From positions 1 through 33,989 of the forward strand of contig JAGGVJ010000010.1 in NCBI GenBank assembly GCA_021158055.1: DNA of 33,989 nt, given 5' to 3'. This DNA comes from Candidatus Iainarchaeum sp. GTDB lineage: Archaea; Iainarchaeota; Iainarchaeia; JAGGVJ01. A model generated the notes under the pieces. The model was not told the DNA's origin, searched no databases, and saw only the letters and a program-made list of their open reading frames with translations. The position numbers and the translations under genes are program-made. Positions within the stretch are counted from its first letter, which is position 1; each line of letters begins with the position of its first letter. Of this stretch, positions 1 through 7,694 are shown piece by piece.

Positions 1-37
1 AGCAACCAGTTTAAACCAGCAATCAGTGTTAAATCAA

Positions 38-69
38 CAGTCAACGTCAAACTCAGTCAACGTCAAACT
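38..69. repeat. Tandem 16-nt repeat upstream of ksgA
   Basis: Two exact head-to-tail copies of CAGTCAACGTCAAACT fill 38-53 and 54-69, ending 20 nt before the ksgA start. The first 89 nt hold no gene I can see. The repeat could be a duplicated operator or simple replication slippage. Confidence 0.75.
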
Positions 70-89
70 TAAAAAATCACGGTCAGCGT

Positions 90-953
90 ATGGATTCCCT
101 TTCAAAAGAACTGCAAAAACTCATGATCGAATACTTTTTCTCGCCGAAAAAAAAGCTTGACCAAAACTACTTAATCAGTAAAAAAGCAATCCGGAAACTC
201 GTTGACACAGCTGACATCAACAAAAACGACACGATCCTTGAAATAGGGCCCGGTTGCGGTTTTTTGACCACTGAAATCGTTTCCCGTGCAAAAAAAACCA
301 TAGCCGTAGAAAAAGATCCTTTGATGGTGAAAATTCTAAAAGACAAATTTAAAAACGAAAAAAACCTGGAAATCATAGAAGGAGACATATTAAAAACAAA
401 ACTTCCAAAATTCAACAAAGTGGTTTCAAGCCCGCCTTTTTCAATCTCATCCAAAATAGTTGAACTCACGCTTGAACACCCTGTTGAACAAGCGGTTTTT
501 TTGTTCCAGAAAGAATTTGTCAACAAGCTCGACGCATTTTCGTCCCTAAAAGACTACACATTTATCTCAGCGCTTGCGCAGAGTTTAAGCAAAGTAAAAA
601 TAATCCAAAAAGTGCCAAAAAGCGCTTTCTTCCCCCCACCGCCAATAGACTGCGCCATCGTAAGCTTTGACTGCACAAAACAGCTCACCAAAGAAAAAGC
701 ATTTCACAAAAAATTCTTGAAAGCAGCCTTTCGCCACAAAAACAAAAAAATAAAAAAAGCATTGCTGCATTCTGCTTCTGACAGGTCTGCCCAAAAAGGA
801 AGCTTTTTATCAAAAGCGCAGCTTAAAAAAGTTTTTGAAAACAAAACCGGTGACAAAAACATAAAAACCCTGCTTGAAAAAAAAGCAGTCCACTGCGAAC
901 CGGAAGAACTTGCCAAATTAAGCGATTTTTTGTTTAAGCAAATCAAAAAATAA
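90..953 (+). CDS. ksgA: KsgA/Dim1-family rRNA adenine N6,N6-dimethyltransferase
   Basis: Family role: SAM-dependent dimethylation of two adjacent adenines near the 3' end of 16S rRNA during small-subunit maturation. The 287 residues fit the family. Near residues 51-57 the SAM-binding motif reads EIGPGCGFLT, followed by an acidic strand end (AVEKD) and a GDIL motif. The catalytic motif, normally NLPY, reads SPPF (about residues 113-116, in VVSSPPFSISS). This still fits the general [DNS]PP[YF] pattern of N6-adenine methyltransferases but is unusual for KsgA. The C-terminal half has the Phe/Pro-rich AFFPPPPIDCAIV stretch typical of KsgA. The gene converges on the hydrogenase operon, leaving 77 nt between the two stops. 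The ribosome binding site is weak. Confidence 0.9.
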   Translation: MDSLSKELQKLMIEYFFSPKKKLDQNYLISKKAIRKLVDTADINKNDTILEIGPGCGFLTTEIVSRAKKTIAVEKDPLMVKILKDKFKNEKNLEIIEGDILKTKLPKFNKVVSSPPFSISSKIVELTLEHPVEQAVFLFQKEFVNKLDAFSSLKDYTFISALAQSLSKVKIIQKVPKSAFFPPPPIDCAIVSFDCTKQLTKEKAFHKKFLKAAFRHKNKKIKKALLHSASDRSAQKGSFLSKAQLKKVFENKTGDKNIKTLLEKKAVHCEPEELAKLSDFLFKQIKK

Positions 954-1030
954 GCGCAACACATATCAATGCAAATATAACGCACATCTCAATGCAGACA
1001 TATCAGGAATAACTCCTTATTTTGCATCCG

Positions 1031-1366
1031 TTACTTTCTCAAGGCAGATTTGGTTTCAGCATGTGTTTGCTTGGTTTTGGCGCCTGTGTTTTCAGGACTG
1101 AAAGACAACGCTGAAAACCTGCACACCCTCACACAGTTTGCGCACATTACACACCTGTCAAAGTCAAAAACCGCTTTTTTTGTTTTTCTGTCAAGTCTGC
1201 AGGCGCCGGCAGGGCACACCTTCACACAGCTTCCGCAACCAACGCATTTTTCAGGGTCAAAAACCAGCGAGCCCCTGAAAGAATCCCCGTGCCTGTGGGG
1301 TTTTCTCTGCGTTGCAGGTCCCCTTAAAAACGATTTCAGCACTTCGGTTATCACCTCAAAAACCAT
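1031..1366 (-). CDS. Two-[4Fe-4S] ferredoxin subunit of membrane-bound hydrogenase (HycF/HyfH/EchF-like)
   Basis: This is the electron-transfer subunit of the hydrogenase peripheral arm, expected to pass electrons between soluble ferredoxin and the small-subunit cluster. Two cluster motifs are visible, CVGCGSCVKVCP and CVMCANCVRVC (CxxCxxCxxxC twice). Length is 111 aa with a basic, low-complexity C-terminus. I place the start at the ATG overlapping the stop of the upstream membrane gene (TGATG at 1366), preceded by GGCGGTG; the TTG one codon earlier is less likely. It is the last gene of the operon. Confidence 0.88.
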   Translation of the reverse strand: MVFEVITEVLKSFLRGPATQRKPHRHGDSFRGSLVFDPEKCVGCGSCVKVCPAGACRLDRKTKKAVFDFDRCVMCANCVRVCRFSALSFSPENTGAKTKQTHAETKSALRK

Positions 1367-2292
1367 CAAAACACCGCCGTCAACAAACCAATCAATGACA
1401 GGGCAAGCAGAACCGTCCAGCTGACCCTGAAAAACTGGTCAATCCTGAGCCTTGCAAAGGAAAGGTCCAAAAGGCAAACCAAAGCAACCACCGCGAACAT
1501 CGAAGCCAGCAAAAAAACATCCGACAACGCCCCTGCAAAAACGACCAGAAAAAGCCCTGCCATAAAAAAAGTCATGAGCCAGTCAGCCATTTCAAAAAAC
1601 GCAAGAAGTATTCCGCTGTATTCTGTTTTTGCCCCTGCGATTATCTCCTGGTGGGCTTCGCCTACATCAAACGGGGACTTCCTGAGCTTTGCAATCAAAA
1701 CCAGGAAAAACACCAGTGCACTAAAGGGAAGAAACATTGCAAGAGGTCCGTTTGAAGCCTGCCACGCGCTGATTGCCCCCAGGTCAAAGGAGCCGACTTT
1801 TACAACCACTGAAAAGATGCTGACAATAAAGGGAACCTCATAGGCAATGAAAGCAGTCAGTTCCCTTGACGCGCCAATTGCCCCAAATATGGATTTTCCC
1901 GCAAACCCTGCGACAGCGTCAAACATCACGACCATTAAAAGAAGAAACACAATCACCAGCAAATCAAGGTCGCTTGAAACCGCATCCCCAGCAAAAACAG
2001 GCAAAACAATAACCAATACAAGCGCTGACGCAAACACCGCGACTGGACTTAACACAAAAAAAACCAGGTTGGCTGATTTCGGAAAAAGCGTCTGCTTTGA
2101 AAAAAGTTTGAAAACATCAAGCGCCGGCTGAAAAACCGGCGGACCCCTCCTGCTCTGCCCCCACGCAACCATCTTCCTGCCAAAACCCACTAAAAGCATG
2201 CCAAACAAAAACGCAAGAAATACCTTTAATACCAGCATGGGCAAAAACACCGCTTCCTGCACAGCAACAGACAAAAACATCGCTTCATTCAC
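1366..2292 (-). CDS. NuoH/HycD/EchB-like membrane subunit of group 4 [NiFe] hydrogenase
   Basis: This integral membrane subunit anchors the hydrogenase peripheral arm and is homologous to complex I NuoH. About eight hydrophobic segments span the 308 residues. The sequence RRGPPVFQPALDVFKLF near the N-terminus and the loop KLRKSPFDVGEAHQE are hallmarks of NuoH/HycD (compare the FDxxEAExEL region of complex I). The open frame continues upstream into the small-subunit gene, so the start must be re-chosen: GTG at 2292 follows GGTGA with 4 nt spacing, and ATG at 2280 is the alternative. It lies 13 nt after the small-subunit stop and overlaps the ferredoxin start. Confidence 0.88.
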   Translation of the reverse strand: MNEAMFLSVAVQEAVFLPMLVLKVFLAFLFGMLLVGFGRKMVAWGQSRRGPPVFQPALDVFKLFSKQTLFPKSANLVFFVLSPVAVFASALVLVIVLPVFAGDAVSSDLDLLVIVFLLLMVVMFDAVAGFAGKSIFGAIGASRELTAFIAYEVPFIVSIFSVVVKVGSFDLGAISAWQASNGPLAMFLPFSALVFFLVLIAKLRKSPFDVGEAHQEIIAGAKTEYSGILLAFFEMADWLMTFFMAGLFLVVFAGALSDVFLLASMFAVVALVCLLDLSFARLRIDQFFRVSWTVLLALSLIGLLTAVF

Positions 2293-2305
2293 AGCATCAC
2301 CAAAA

Positions 2306-2722
2306 TCATTTGTTTTCAGCTCCTTTTCTCCCGACTGCCTCAAGTATGCCTGCCAGTATAGCATCCGGATTGGGCGGGCAGCCCGGCACAAACACATCCA
2401 CTTTGATTTCCGACATCACTCCCTTGCTAAGCGAAGGCGAATCAAAAAACACTCCCTTGCTTTTTGCACACGTGCCGACGGCAACTATCTTTTTGGGCTC
2501 CGGCACCTGCGAAAGAACCCTTTTCACCCTTGGAAGCATTTGTTTTGTAAGCGCCCCGGTTATCAGCACCACATCCGCGTGCTTTGGCGAGCTTACAAGC
2601 TTGCACCCGAACCTTTCCATGTCATACCGGGGAGTAACGCACGCAAACGCCTCTATGCTGCAGCCGTTGCATGAACCTGCTTCAATATGGTAAACCCACG
2701 GTGAATATTTCAGCCAGTTCAG
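2306..2722 (-). CDS. [NiFe] hydrogenase small subunit (HycG/EchC/NuoB-like), probable CTG start
   Basis: The small subunit binds the proximal [4Fe-4S] cluster next to the NiFe site. The four ligand cysteines are present: CNGCS, then GTCAK, then PGCPP. An ATG at 2620 would lose the first CxxC, so the real start lies upstream. The frame extends to the HyfF-like stop, and the extension reads LNWLKYSPWVYHIEAGSCNGC, which fits family N-termini. No ATG, GTG or TTG exists in it. The only conventional-looking option is CTG at 2720-2722, overlapping the upstream TGA, with GAGGTGAT ending 3 nt before it. From CTG the protein is 138 aa. The product is sure; the start codon is inferred. Confidence 0.87.
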   Translation of the reverse strand: MNWLKYSPWVYHIEAGSCNGCSIEAFACVTPRYDMERFGCKLVSSPKHADVVLITGALTKQMLPRVKRVLSQVPEPKKIVAVGTCAKSKGVFFDSPSLSKGVMSEIKVDVFVPGCPPNPDAILAGILEAVGRKGAENK

Positions 2723-4014
2723 CTGATCACCTCAAGCACCTGCGGGTAAAACAGCCCAAGCAGGATTATAAGAGCCGAAAGCAAAAGCATTGAAATAAAA
2801 CTTGCGCGGCACCCTGTCACTTTGGTTCTTCTCCCGCTGAAAACATAATTGTCTATCTCCCTTATCGCCGCCACAAAAACCAAAAACAGCAAAAGCATCA
2901 CGGGAACAGACCACGGGTAAATGGTCGTCAGTATAAGAAATTTCCCTGCAAACCCGCCTGTAGGAGGGACCCCGACAAGCGAAAACACGGCGACAATGAA
3001 CGCAAAGGCAGCCACGGGAACCACTTTCACTGCGTTTTTGTTTTCCACAAACGCCCCGGCAAGAAACGCCAGGCTTTTCGCCAGAGTCTGCGCAAAAATA
3101 AGATAAAGCGCACCGGCTGTCGACATAAACGCAATCCCAAGAAGTATAAACCCGTTGTCAAAAATCGAAATATAGGATATAACCTTGCGCCATCCTTTTT
3201 CCTTCATCACCACGACACCTACATAAACCATGGTCGCAAGCCCCAAAAACACCACCATGAACGGAATAAGGGAATGGTTTGTCATAAACGCGGAGTGAAC
3301 CTTGTAAAAAGCAAAAACAGACACCAGTGACTGGGCTGAAAGAATTGACGCCACGGGTATGGTGGACTTGGTGTAGGAAGGCACCACCCACATGTGAAAC
3401 GGAAACACACCCATTTTTATTGCAAACCCTATGAACAGCAAAACCAGCGCGTAAACTGAAGAAGGCCCTTCAGGCACTGAATCAAAAGACGTCGAACCCG
3501 TAACTGAAATAAAAAACATCAGACCGCCCATGAAAAAAAGCGAACCGATAATGTTAGAAAACACAAAAGTAAATGCGGCGGAAAGGGCATTGTCCCCGAA
3601 ACGGATCAAATACCCTGCGCTGAAAATTGACAGGTCAAGAAACAGCAGTACAGAAAGCAGGTTTCCGGAGTAGATCGTGCACTGTATGCTTGCAAGCGCC
3701 AGCATGAAAAACACATCGTAGTTTATGTGCTCAGCGTACTTGTGGCTGACAGAATAAAAAGCAACTGAAAAAGCAACTATTGAAGTCAAAAAACCGTAAA
3801 AGGAATTAACTTTGTTCAACTCGAAATCAAGGGACAAAAACGACAGGTCAACTGTATTTCCGTTGATTGTCTCAAGAAGAACCGCAAACGACAAAACAAG
3901 AACCAGAAAAAGGAAAAGCAAATATATCATGTCCCTGTGTTTTTTATCCCTGCTAAGCAAAAAAAACGGTATTGAAACAAAGGGAAGTACCAGCAAAAGC
4001 ACAAACTCAAACAT
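2719..4014 (-). CDS. HyfF/MnhD/NuoN-like antiporter-type membrane subunit
   Basis: A proton-antiporter-family subunit (Proton_antipo_M type) expected to couple hydrogenase redox chemistry to ion translocation. The 431 residues form some 12-14 hydrophobic helices. Family features include the lysine helix GFAIKMGVFPFHMWVV and the loop VGVPPTGGFAGKF, both conserved across NuoL/M/N and Mrp homologues. The ATG overlaps the HyfE-like stop by 8 nt, and the gene's TGA overlaps the CTG start of the small subunit, so translation is probably coupled. Confidence 0.88.
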   Translation of the reverse strand: MFEFVLLLVLPFVSIPFFLLSRDKKHRDMIYLLFLFLVLVLSFAVLLETINGNTVDLSFLSLDFELNKVNSFYGFLTSIVAFSVAFYSVSHKYAEHINYDVFFMLALASIQCTIYSGNLLSVLLFLDLSIFSAGYLIRFGDNALSAAFTFVFSNIIGSLFFMGGLMFFISVTGSTSFDSVPEGPSSVYALVLLFIGFAIKMGVFPFHMWVVPSYTKSTIPVASILSAQSLVSVFAFYKVHSAFMTNHSLIPFMVVFLGLATMVYVGVVVMKEKGWRKVISYISIFDNGFILLGIAFMSTAGALYLIFAQTLAKSLAFLAGAFVENKNAVKVVPVAAFAFIVAVFSLVGVPPTGGFAGKFLILTTIYPWSVPVMLLLFLVFVAAIREIDNYVFSGRRTKVTGCRASFISMLLLSALIILLGLFYPQVLEVIS

Positions 4015-4597
4015 TGTCAGCCACCTTTAACGAGCCTGTTTTTTTATACATCTTTATTGACAGCGAAGCAAGGACAAAAAGAGGAAGGATCAGCCCGACA
4101 GAAAGCCAGATCTCTATAAATGTGTTGCTGGCAAGCAAATCAAAAAACTTCGGGACAAGGATTATAAACGCGTTTTCAATCGCGATAAGCGCAAGAAAAA
4201 TTTTCACGAAATTCTTTTCAATGACAAGAAGCAAAAGAGACAAACACACAAACAAAAACGACAAAGTCTGTTCAACTGAAAAACCCGCATACTGAAGAAC
4301 AGCACACATAAGCGCAACTAACACAAAAAGGAGCACCGCAAGATTTTTCTTTGTGTAAACAAGTTCTGATTCTTTTTCTGTGGATGAAATAAGCCAGTAA
4401 CCCATGGCAGGCATCAACACCACTGTTGAGATAAAATGCACGGCAATCGACATCGTGCTCGCAAAATTCAGGAAAAGAAATACCGTGGACACCACTGAAA
4501 TCACCATCAGGGTAAAAAGGGCCCTGACAAAGTTTTTTTCAAGGTATATGAGGGAAATAAGTGCGACTTCAATCAAAAGCAAAAGCTCATTCAACAT
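4007..4597 (-). CDS. HyfE/NuoK-like membrane subunit
   Basis: A 196-aa polytopic protein with about six hydrophobic helices. The second half (VIEKNFVKIFLALIAIENAF, then a Glu-containing helix FIEIWLSVGLIL) resembles HyfE and NuoK, whose buried acidic residues serve ion transfer. The first half has a similar helix (LEKNFVRALFTL), suggesting internal duplication, as in HyfE. The ribosome binding site GGGAGGGG lies 7 nt before the ATG, inside the last codons of the large-subunit gene, and the two genes overlap by 7 nt. Confidence 0.82.
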   Translation of the reverse strand: MLNELLLLIEVALISLIYLEKNFVRALFTLMVISVVSTVFLFLNFASTMSIAVHFISTVVLMPAMGYWLISSTEKESELVYTKKNLAVLLFVLVALMCAVLQYAGFSVEQTLSFLFVCLSLLLLVIEKNFVKIFLALIAIENAFIILVPKFFDLLASNTFIEIWLSVGLILPLFVLASLSIKMYKKTGSLKVADNV

Positions 4598-5826
4598 AAT
4601 CTGACCCCTCCCTTGTTTGTCTTTTCGTGCTTCTCCGGTTTATCCGGTTTGCCTGATTCGCATGATTCGCATGATTCGCATGATTCGCATGATTTTTTGT
4701 CAAAACTCATTCTTTCTCTTTTCCCTGTCTTTCTGTCAATAACCATCACCCTGTCAAGACACGCAAAACACGGGTCGATTGAATTCACTATCACTGGAAC
4801 ATCGGCAATGGTATGGTCAACAATTATTTCTTTCAGTGAATAAATATTTGAATAAGTCGGGGGTTTTATCCTGACACTCTTGGGGCCTGTTTGACCCATT
4901 CTTACAAAATGCAGGTTTTCCCCCCTTGGAGCCTCCACAAGAAACGTAACTTCGGATTCCGGAAACTGCGCGTTTGTCTTTTCGCAAAGCGTTCCTTCAG
5001 GCATCCAGTCAAGGCACTGTTCTATTATTGATATTGACTGGTCTATCTCAAGAACGCGCGCAACAGCCCGTGCCAAAGCATCCCCTTCAGTCAGGATCAC
5101 TTTTTCAAAATCAAGCTTGCTGTAGGCGGCGTAAGGAAAATCAGATCTGACATCGTACTTTATCCCTGAAGCCCTTGCAACCGGGCCGACCACCCCGTTT
5201 TTTTTCGCTTTCCTGCGGGAAAGAACAGCAATGCCTTCAAGCCTTGCTTTTATAAAAACATCTGATTTAAAGGCAGAAACAAGCACTTTGTTGAACCTGC
5301 TTACCTTACCAAGATTTTTCCTGATGTTTTCTGCAAGGGCTTCTGAAATATCACAGTTTACTCCCCCAATTGAATTAAACGAGTAATGCACTCTGTTTCC
5401 GCTTATTTTTTCAAAAAGATCCATCACTTTTTCCCTTTCCCGCCAGATGTGCATGAAAAGCGATTCCAGCCCTATTGAATCGCACATCACGCCTGCCCAA
5501 AGCATATGCGAATGAATTCTTTCAAGTTCTGCGAGAATCGTTCTCAAAAACTTTGCCCGCTCACTGATTTCTATCTGCGACGCGGACTCGATTGCACTGA
5601 CAAAACACATTGTGTGGCAATGCGAACAAATCCCGCAGATCCTTTCAATCAAAGGGATTGCCTGTGCATAACTGCGGTTTTCAACCAGCTTCTCCACCCC
5701 GCGAAAATTATAGCCCATATTTATATTCACGTCAAGTATTTTTTCCCTGCTGACCGTGAATTCAAAAAACTCCGGTTCTTTCAAAGACGGGTGCACTGGC
5801 CCAAGCGGAAATTTCAGGTTATCCAA
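4591..5826 (-). CDS. Group 4 [NiFe] hydrogenase large (catalytic) subunit
   Basis: Carries the NiFe active site for reversible proton reduction. Both ligand motifs are intact: RICGICSHCH near residue 65 and DPCFACLDR near residue 352, so this is a real hydrogenase and not a complex I NuoD. The NuoC-like domain fused in E. coli HycE is absent. The 411 residues end in a 52-residue tail after the final motif, including four Cys-Glu-Ser repeats and a Lys-rich end. HycE-type enzymes have a cleaved extension after the equivalent Arg, whereas Ech types do not. I prefer TTG at 5826 (GGTGAT 5 nt upstream); TTG at 5832 is in frame but abuts the ribosome binding site. It overlaps the HyfB-like stop. Confidence 0.92.
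   Translation of the reverse strand: MDNLKFPLGPVHPSLKEPEFFEFTVSREKILDVNINMGYNFRGVEKLVENRSYAQAIPLIERICGICSHCHTMCFVSAIESASQIEISERAKFLRTILAELERIHSHMLWAGVMCDSIGLESLFMHIWREREKVMDLFEKISGNRVHYSFNSIGGVNCDISEALAENIRKNLGKVSRFNKVLVSAFKSDVFIKARLEGIAVLSRRKAKKNGVVGPVARASGIKYDVRSDFPYAAYSKLDFEKVILTEGDALARAVARVLEIDQSISIIEQCLDWMPEGTLCEKTNAQFPESEVTFLVEAPRGENLHFVRMGQTGPKSVRIKPPTYSNIYSLKEIIVDHTIADVPVIVNSIDPCFACLDRVMVIDRKTGKRERMSFDKKSCESCESCESCESGKPDKPEKHEKTNKGGVRLC
4654..4694. repeat. 9-nt microsatellite in the large-subunit tail
   Basis: TGATTCGCA is repeated four times exactly (4654-4689) plus a partial fifth copy. On the coding strand it encodes Ser-Cys-Glu tripeptides. The 9-nt period keeps frame, so copy-number changes would lengthen or shorten the Cys-rich tail without disrupting the gene. 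Confidence 0.95.
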
Positions 5827-7606
5827 AGACAATCACCGCCAAAACTATTGCAATAGAAGAAATTACCGTGACTGAAACAAAATGCTTCAGGACATGTTCT
5901 TCAACGCGGTCGAAAAAAAGGCTGATTTTCGCACCGGCATAACCTATTTTTTCGTAAATTCTATTCACGTCAATTAACTGCGACTTTTGCAGGCAACCTG
6001 CTCCAAAATAAAAATTCCCGGCGTCAAAATCAAGCTCCCCAAGAGGAATCTGCTCGCCGCCGGTAAAAGAGGAAACGCGTTTTGAAGACCTGTTTCTTGT
6101 AAAAAACAAATATATCAAAAATCCCGCGATAAACGAGCCCAGCAAAAGCATGTCAAGAAACAGGATATCCCACCTTCCGATGGTTGTTATTATGCTCCAC
6201 CCGACCACCTGCGGGACCATCTTTGAGGAAATGTCAAGCACGGCAGGGTTAACTATGTTATTGAGTACAAAAGGAGACAAAACACCAAGCGCAACGGTTG
6301 CAAGGGCAAGGGACACAAGCGGAAAAGTAATTTCAAACGGCACCTTGAACTTCTTTACCTTCAAAGGGTAGTTTGATAAAAAAACCGAGTTGAACATCTT
6401 CAGGTAAACCCCGAAAGCAAGCGTTATGCTTACAAAAACAAGCAGCACGTAACTCATGTTCTGGTTCAGGAGCGACTCAAGGATCATCCACTTGCTTACC
6501 GAGCCGCTGAACGGGGGAACCCCTGCAACCGCAAGCAACGCAACAATCATCGCCCCTGACACCAGAGGCAAAAATCTGGCTGCCCCACCCATTTTTGTTA
6601 TGTCCCTTGTAACAAACTTGTGGATCAAGATTCCTGCGCCGAGAAAAAGAAGGGACTTGAAAAACGCGTGGTTTAAGGTATGGAAAAGGGCAGCCGACAT
6701 TGAAAGCGGGTTAAGGGAAAATATGCTCACAAAAATTATTGAAACATTTGCTATTGTTGAATACGCCAGGATTCTTTTTATGTCTTTTTCAAAAAACGCA
6801 TAGCACATTACAATTATCGCAGAAAACGCAGCCAGGTAACCGAAAGCAAGACACATTTGCGGGAAAAATGAGATCATTGGGAAAAACCTCATCAAAAGAA
6901 ACACCCCTGCCTTGACCATTACAGCCGAGTGAAGAAGAGCCGACGCCGGTGCTGGAGCTTCCATTGCGTCAGGAAGCCAGATGTGAAACGGAAAAATCGC
7001 GGACTTTGCAAACGCGGCAACCGACAGCATGAAAACCACAAAAAAAAGTGCGTCAACAGGTATTTCAGAAACCATGTTCAGTGAATTGCGTATGCTTTGG
7101 TCAGGGACAAAAAACAACAGCACGATAAAAGCAGTCATCAAAAAAATGGAGCCAAAATGAGTTATTATAAAACACTTTTTCGCCGCAGCCACCGCGTGCG
7201 TGTCTGTGTAGTGGTACAATATCAGAAGGTAAGAGCAAATAGTTATGATCTCCCAGAACATGATAAACATAAAAAAGCTGTCTGCCATCACCATTGCGTT
7301 CATTGAACCCACAAAAGTCATGATCACCATGTAAAAACGCGCCGGGGTTTCTTTCACATACCTTGAAGAATAGACAATTACAAAAAAAGCAATCACTGAA
7401 GCTATTAACGTGAAAAATGACGAAAGGTGGTCGCGAAACAGCAGACCCGGAATCCACGCGGTTTCATTGAATGCAAGCAGGGAAACCACTGCTGTTGCAA
7501 GCGAAAAAAGTATCGCTGAAACTTTAATGTATTGTTCCGCAACTCTTTTCAGGACAGGAAAAAAAACAACTGCTGCAAACGGCAGGTAAATCAACAGTTC
7601 AAACAT
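5819..7606 (-). CDS. HyfB/NuoL-like antiporter subunit, first gene of the hydrogenase operon
   Basis: A large polytopic proton-antiporter-type subunit (595 aa, about 15 hydrophobic helices). Conserved features include MFWEIITICSYLLI (Glu helix), AFAKSAIFPFHIWLPDAMEAPAPASALLHSAVMVKAG (split here only by reading; the PFHxWLPxAMExPxPxSALLHSAxMVKAG signature) and GVPPFSGSVSKW. Such subunits form the ion channels of Hyf, Mrp and complex I. The C-terminus ends with a helix after a soluble segment, reminiscent of NuoL. The gene is leaderless: no ribosome binding site precedes the ATG and a TATA box lies about 28 nt upstream. Confidence 0.9.
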   Translation of the reverse strand: MFELLIYLPFAAVVFFPVLKRVAEQYIKVSAILFSLATAVVSLLAFNETAWIPGLLFRDHLSSFFTLIASVIAFFVIVYSSRYVKETPARFYMVIMTFVGSMNAMVMADSFFMFIMFWEIITICSYLLILYHYTDTHAVAAAKKCFIITHFGSIFLMTAFIVLLFFVPDQSIRNSLNMVSEIPVDALFFVVFMLSVAAFAKSAIFPFHIWLPDAMEAPAPASALLHSAVMVKAGVFLLMRFFPMISFFPQMCLAFGYLAAFSAIIVMCYAFFEKDIKRILAYSTIANVSIIFVSIFSLNPLSMSAALFHTLNHAFFKSLLFLGAGILIHKFVTRDITKMGGAARFLPLVSGAMIVALLAVAGVPPFSGSVSKWMILESLLNQNMSYVLLVFVSITLAFGVYLKMFNSVFLSNYPLKVKKFKVPFEITFPLVSLALATVALGVLSPFVLNNIVNPAVLDISSKMVPQVVGWSIITTIGRWDILFLDMLLLGSFIAGFLIYLFFTRNRSSKRVSSFTGGEQIPLGELDFDAGNFYFGAGCLQKSQLIDVNRIYEKIGYAGAKISLFFDRVEEHVLKHFVSVTVISSIAIVLAVIVFG

Positions 7607-7624
7607 GAAAAAAAGAAGTGGAAT

Positions 7625-7639
7625 GGATTAATTATATGT
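7625..7639 (-). promoter_or_regulatory. TATA promoter of the hydrogenase operon (leaderless)
   Basis: On the minus strand ACATATAATTAATCC is centred about 28 nt upstream of the ATG at 7606. That is archaeal TATA-to-start spacing, so transcription should begin at or next to the start codon. The 88-nt gap to purT holds no other signal apart from an AT-rich TTTAAAAGG just upstream. Confidence 0.6.
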
Positions 7640-7694
7640 TCCTTTTAAACATAAAAACGTCATTTGAGCAGTACAAACCCATTGTTCCTGAAAC

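Noticed and set aside
1050-1424. 124-codon plus-strand frame
   Set aside because: Antisense to the clear two-cluster ferredoxin gene and the end of the NuoH-like gene; no recognisable motif.
4654-4694. CRISPR-like direct repeats
   Set aside because: Unit is 9 nt with no spacers and lies in frame inside the hydrogenase gene. No CRISPR array or cas gene is visible anywhere in the window.
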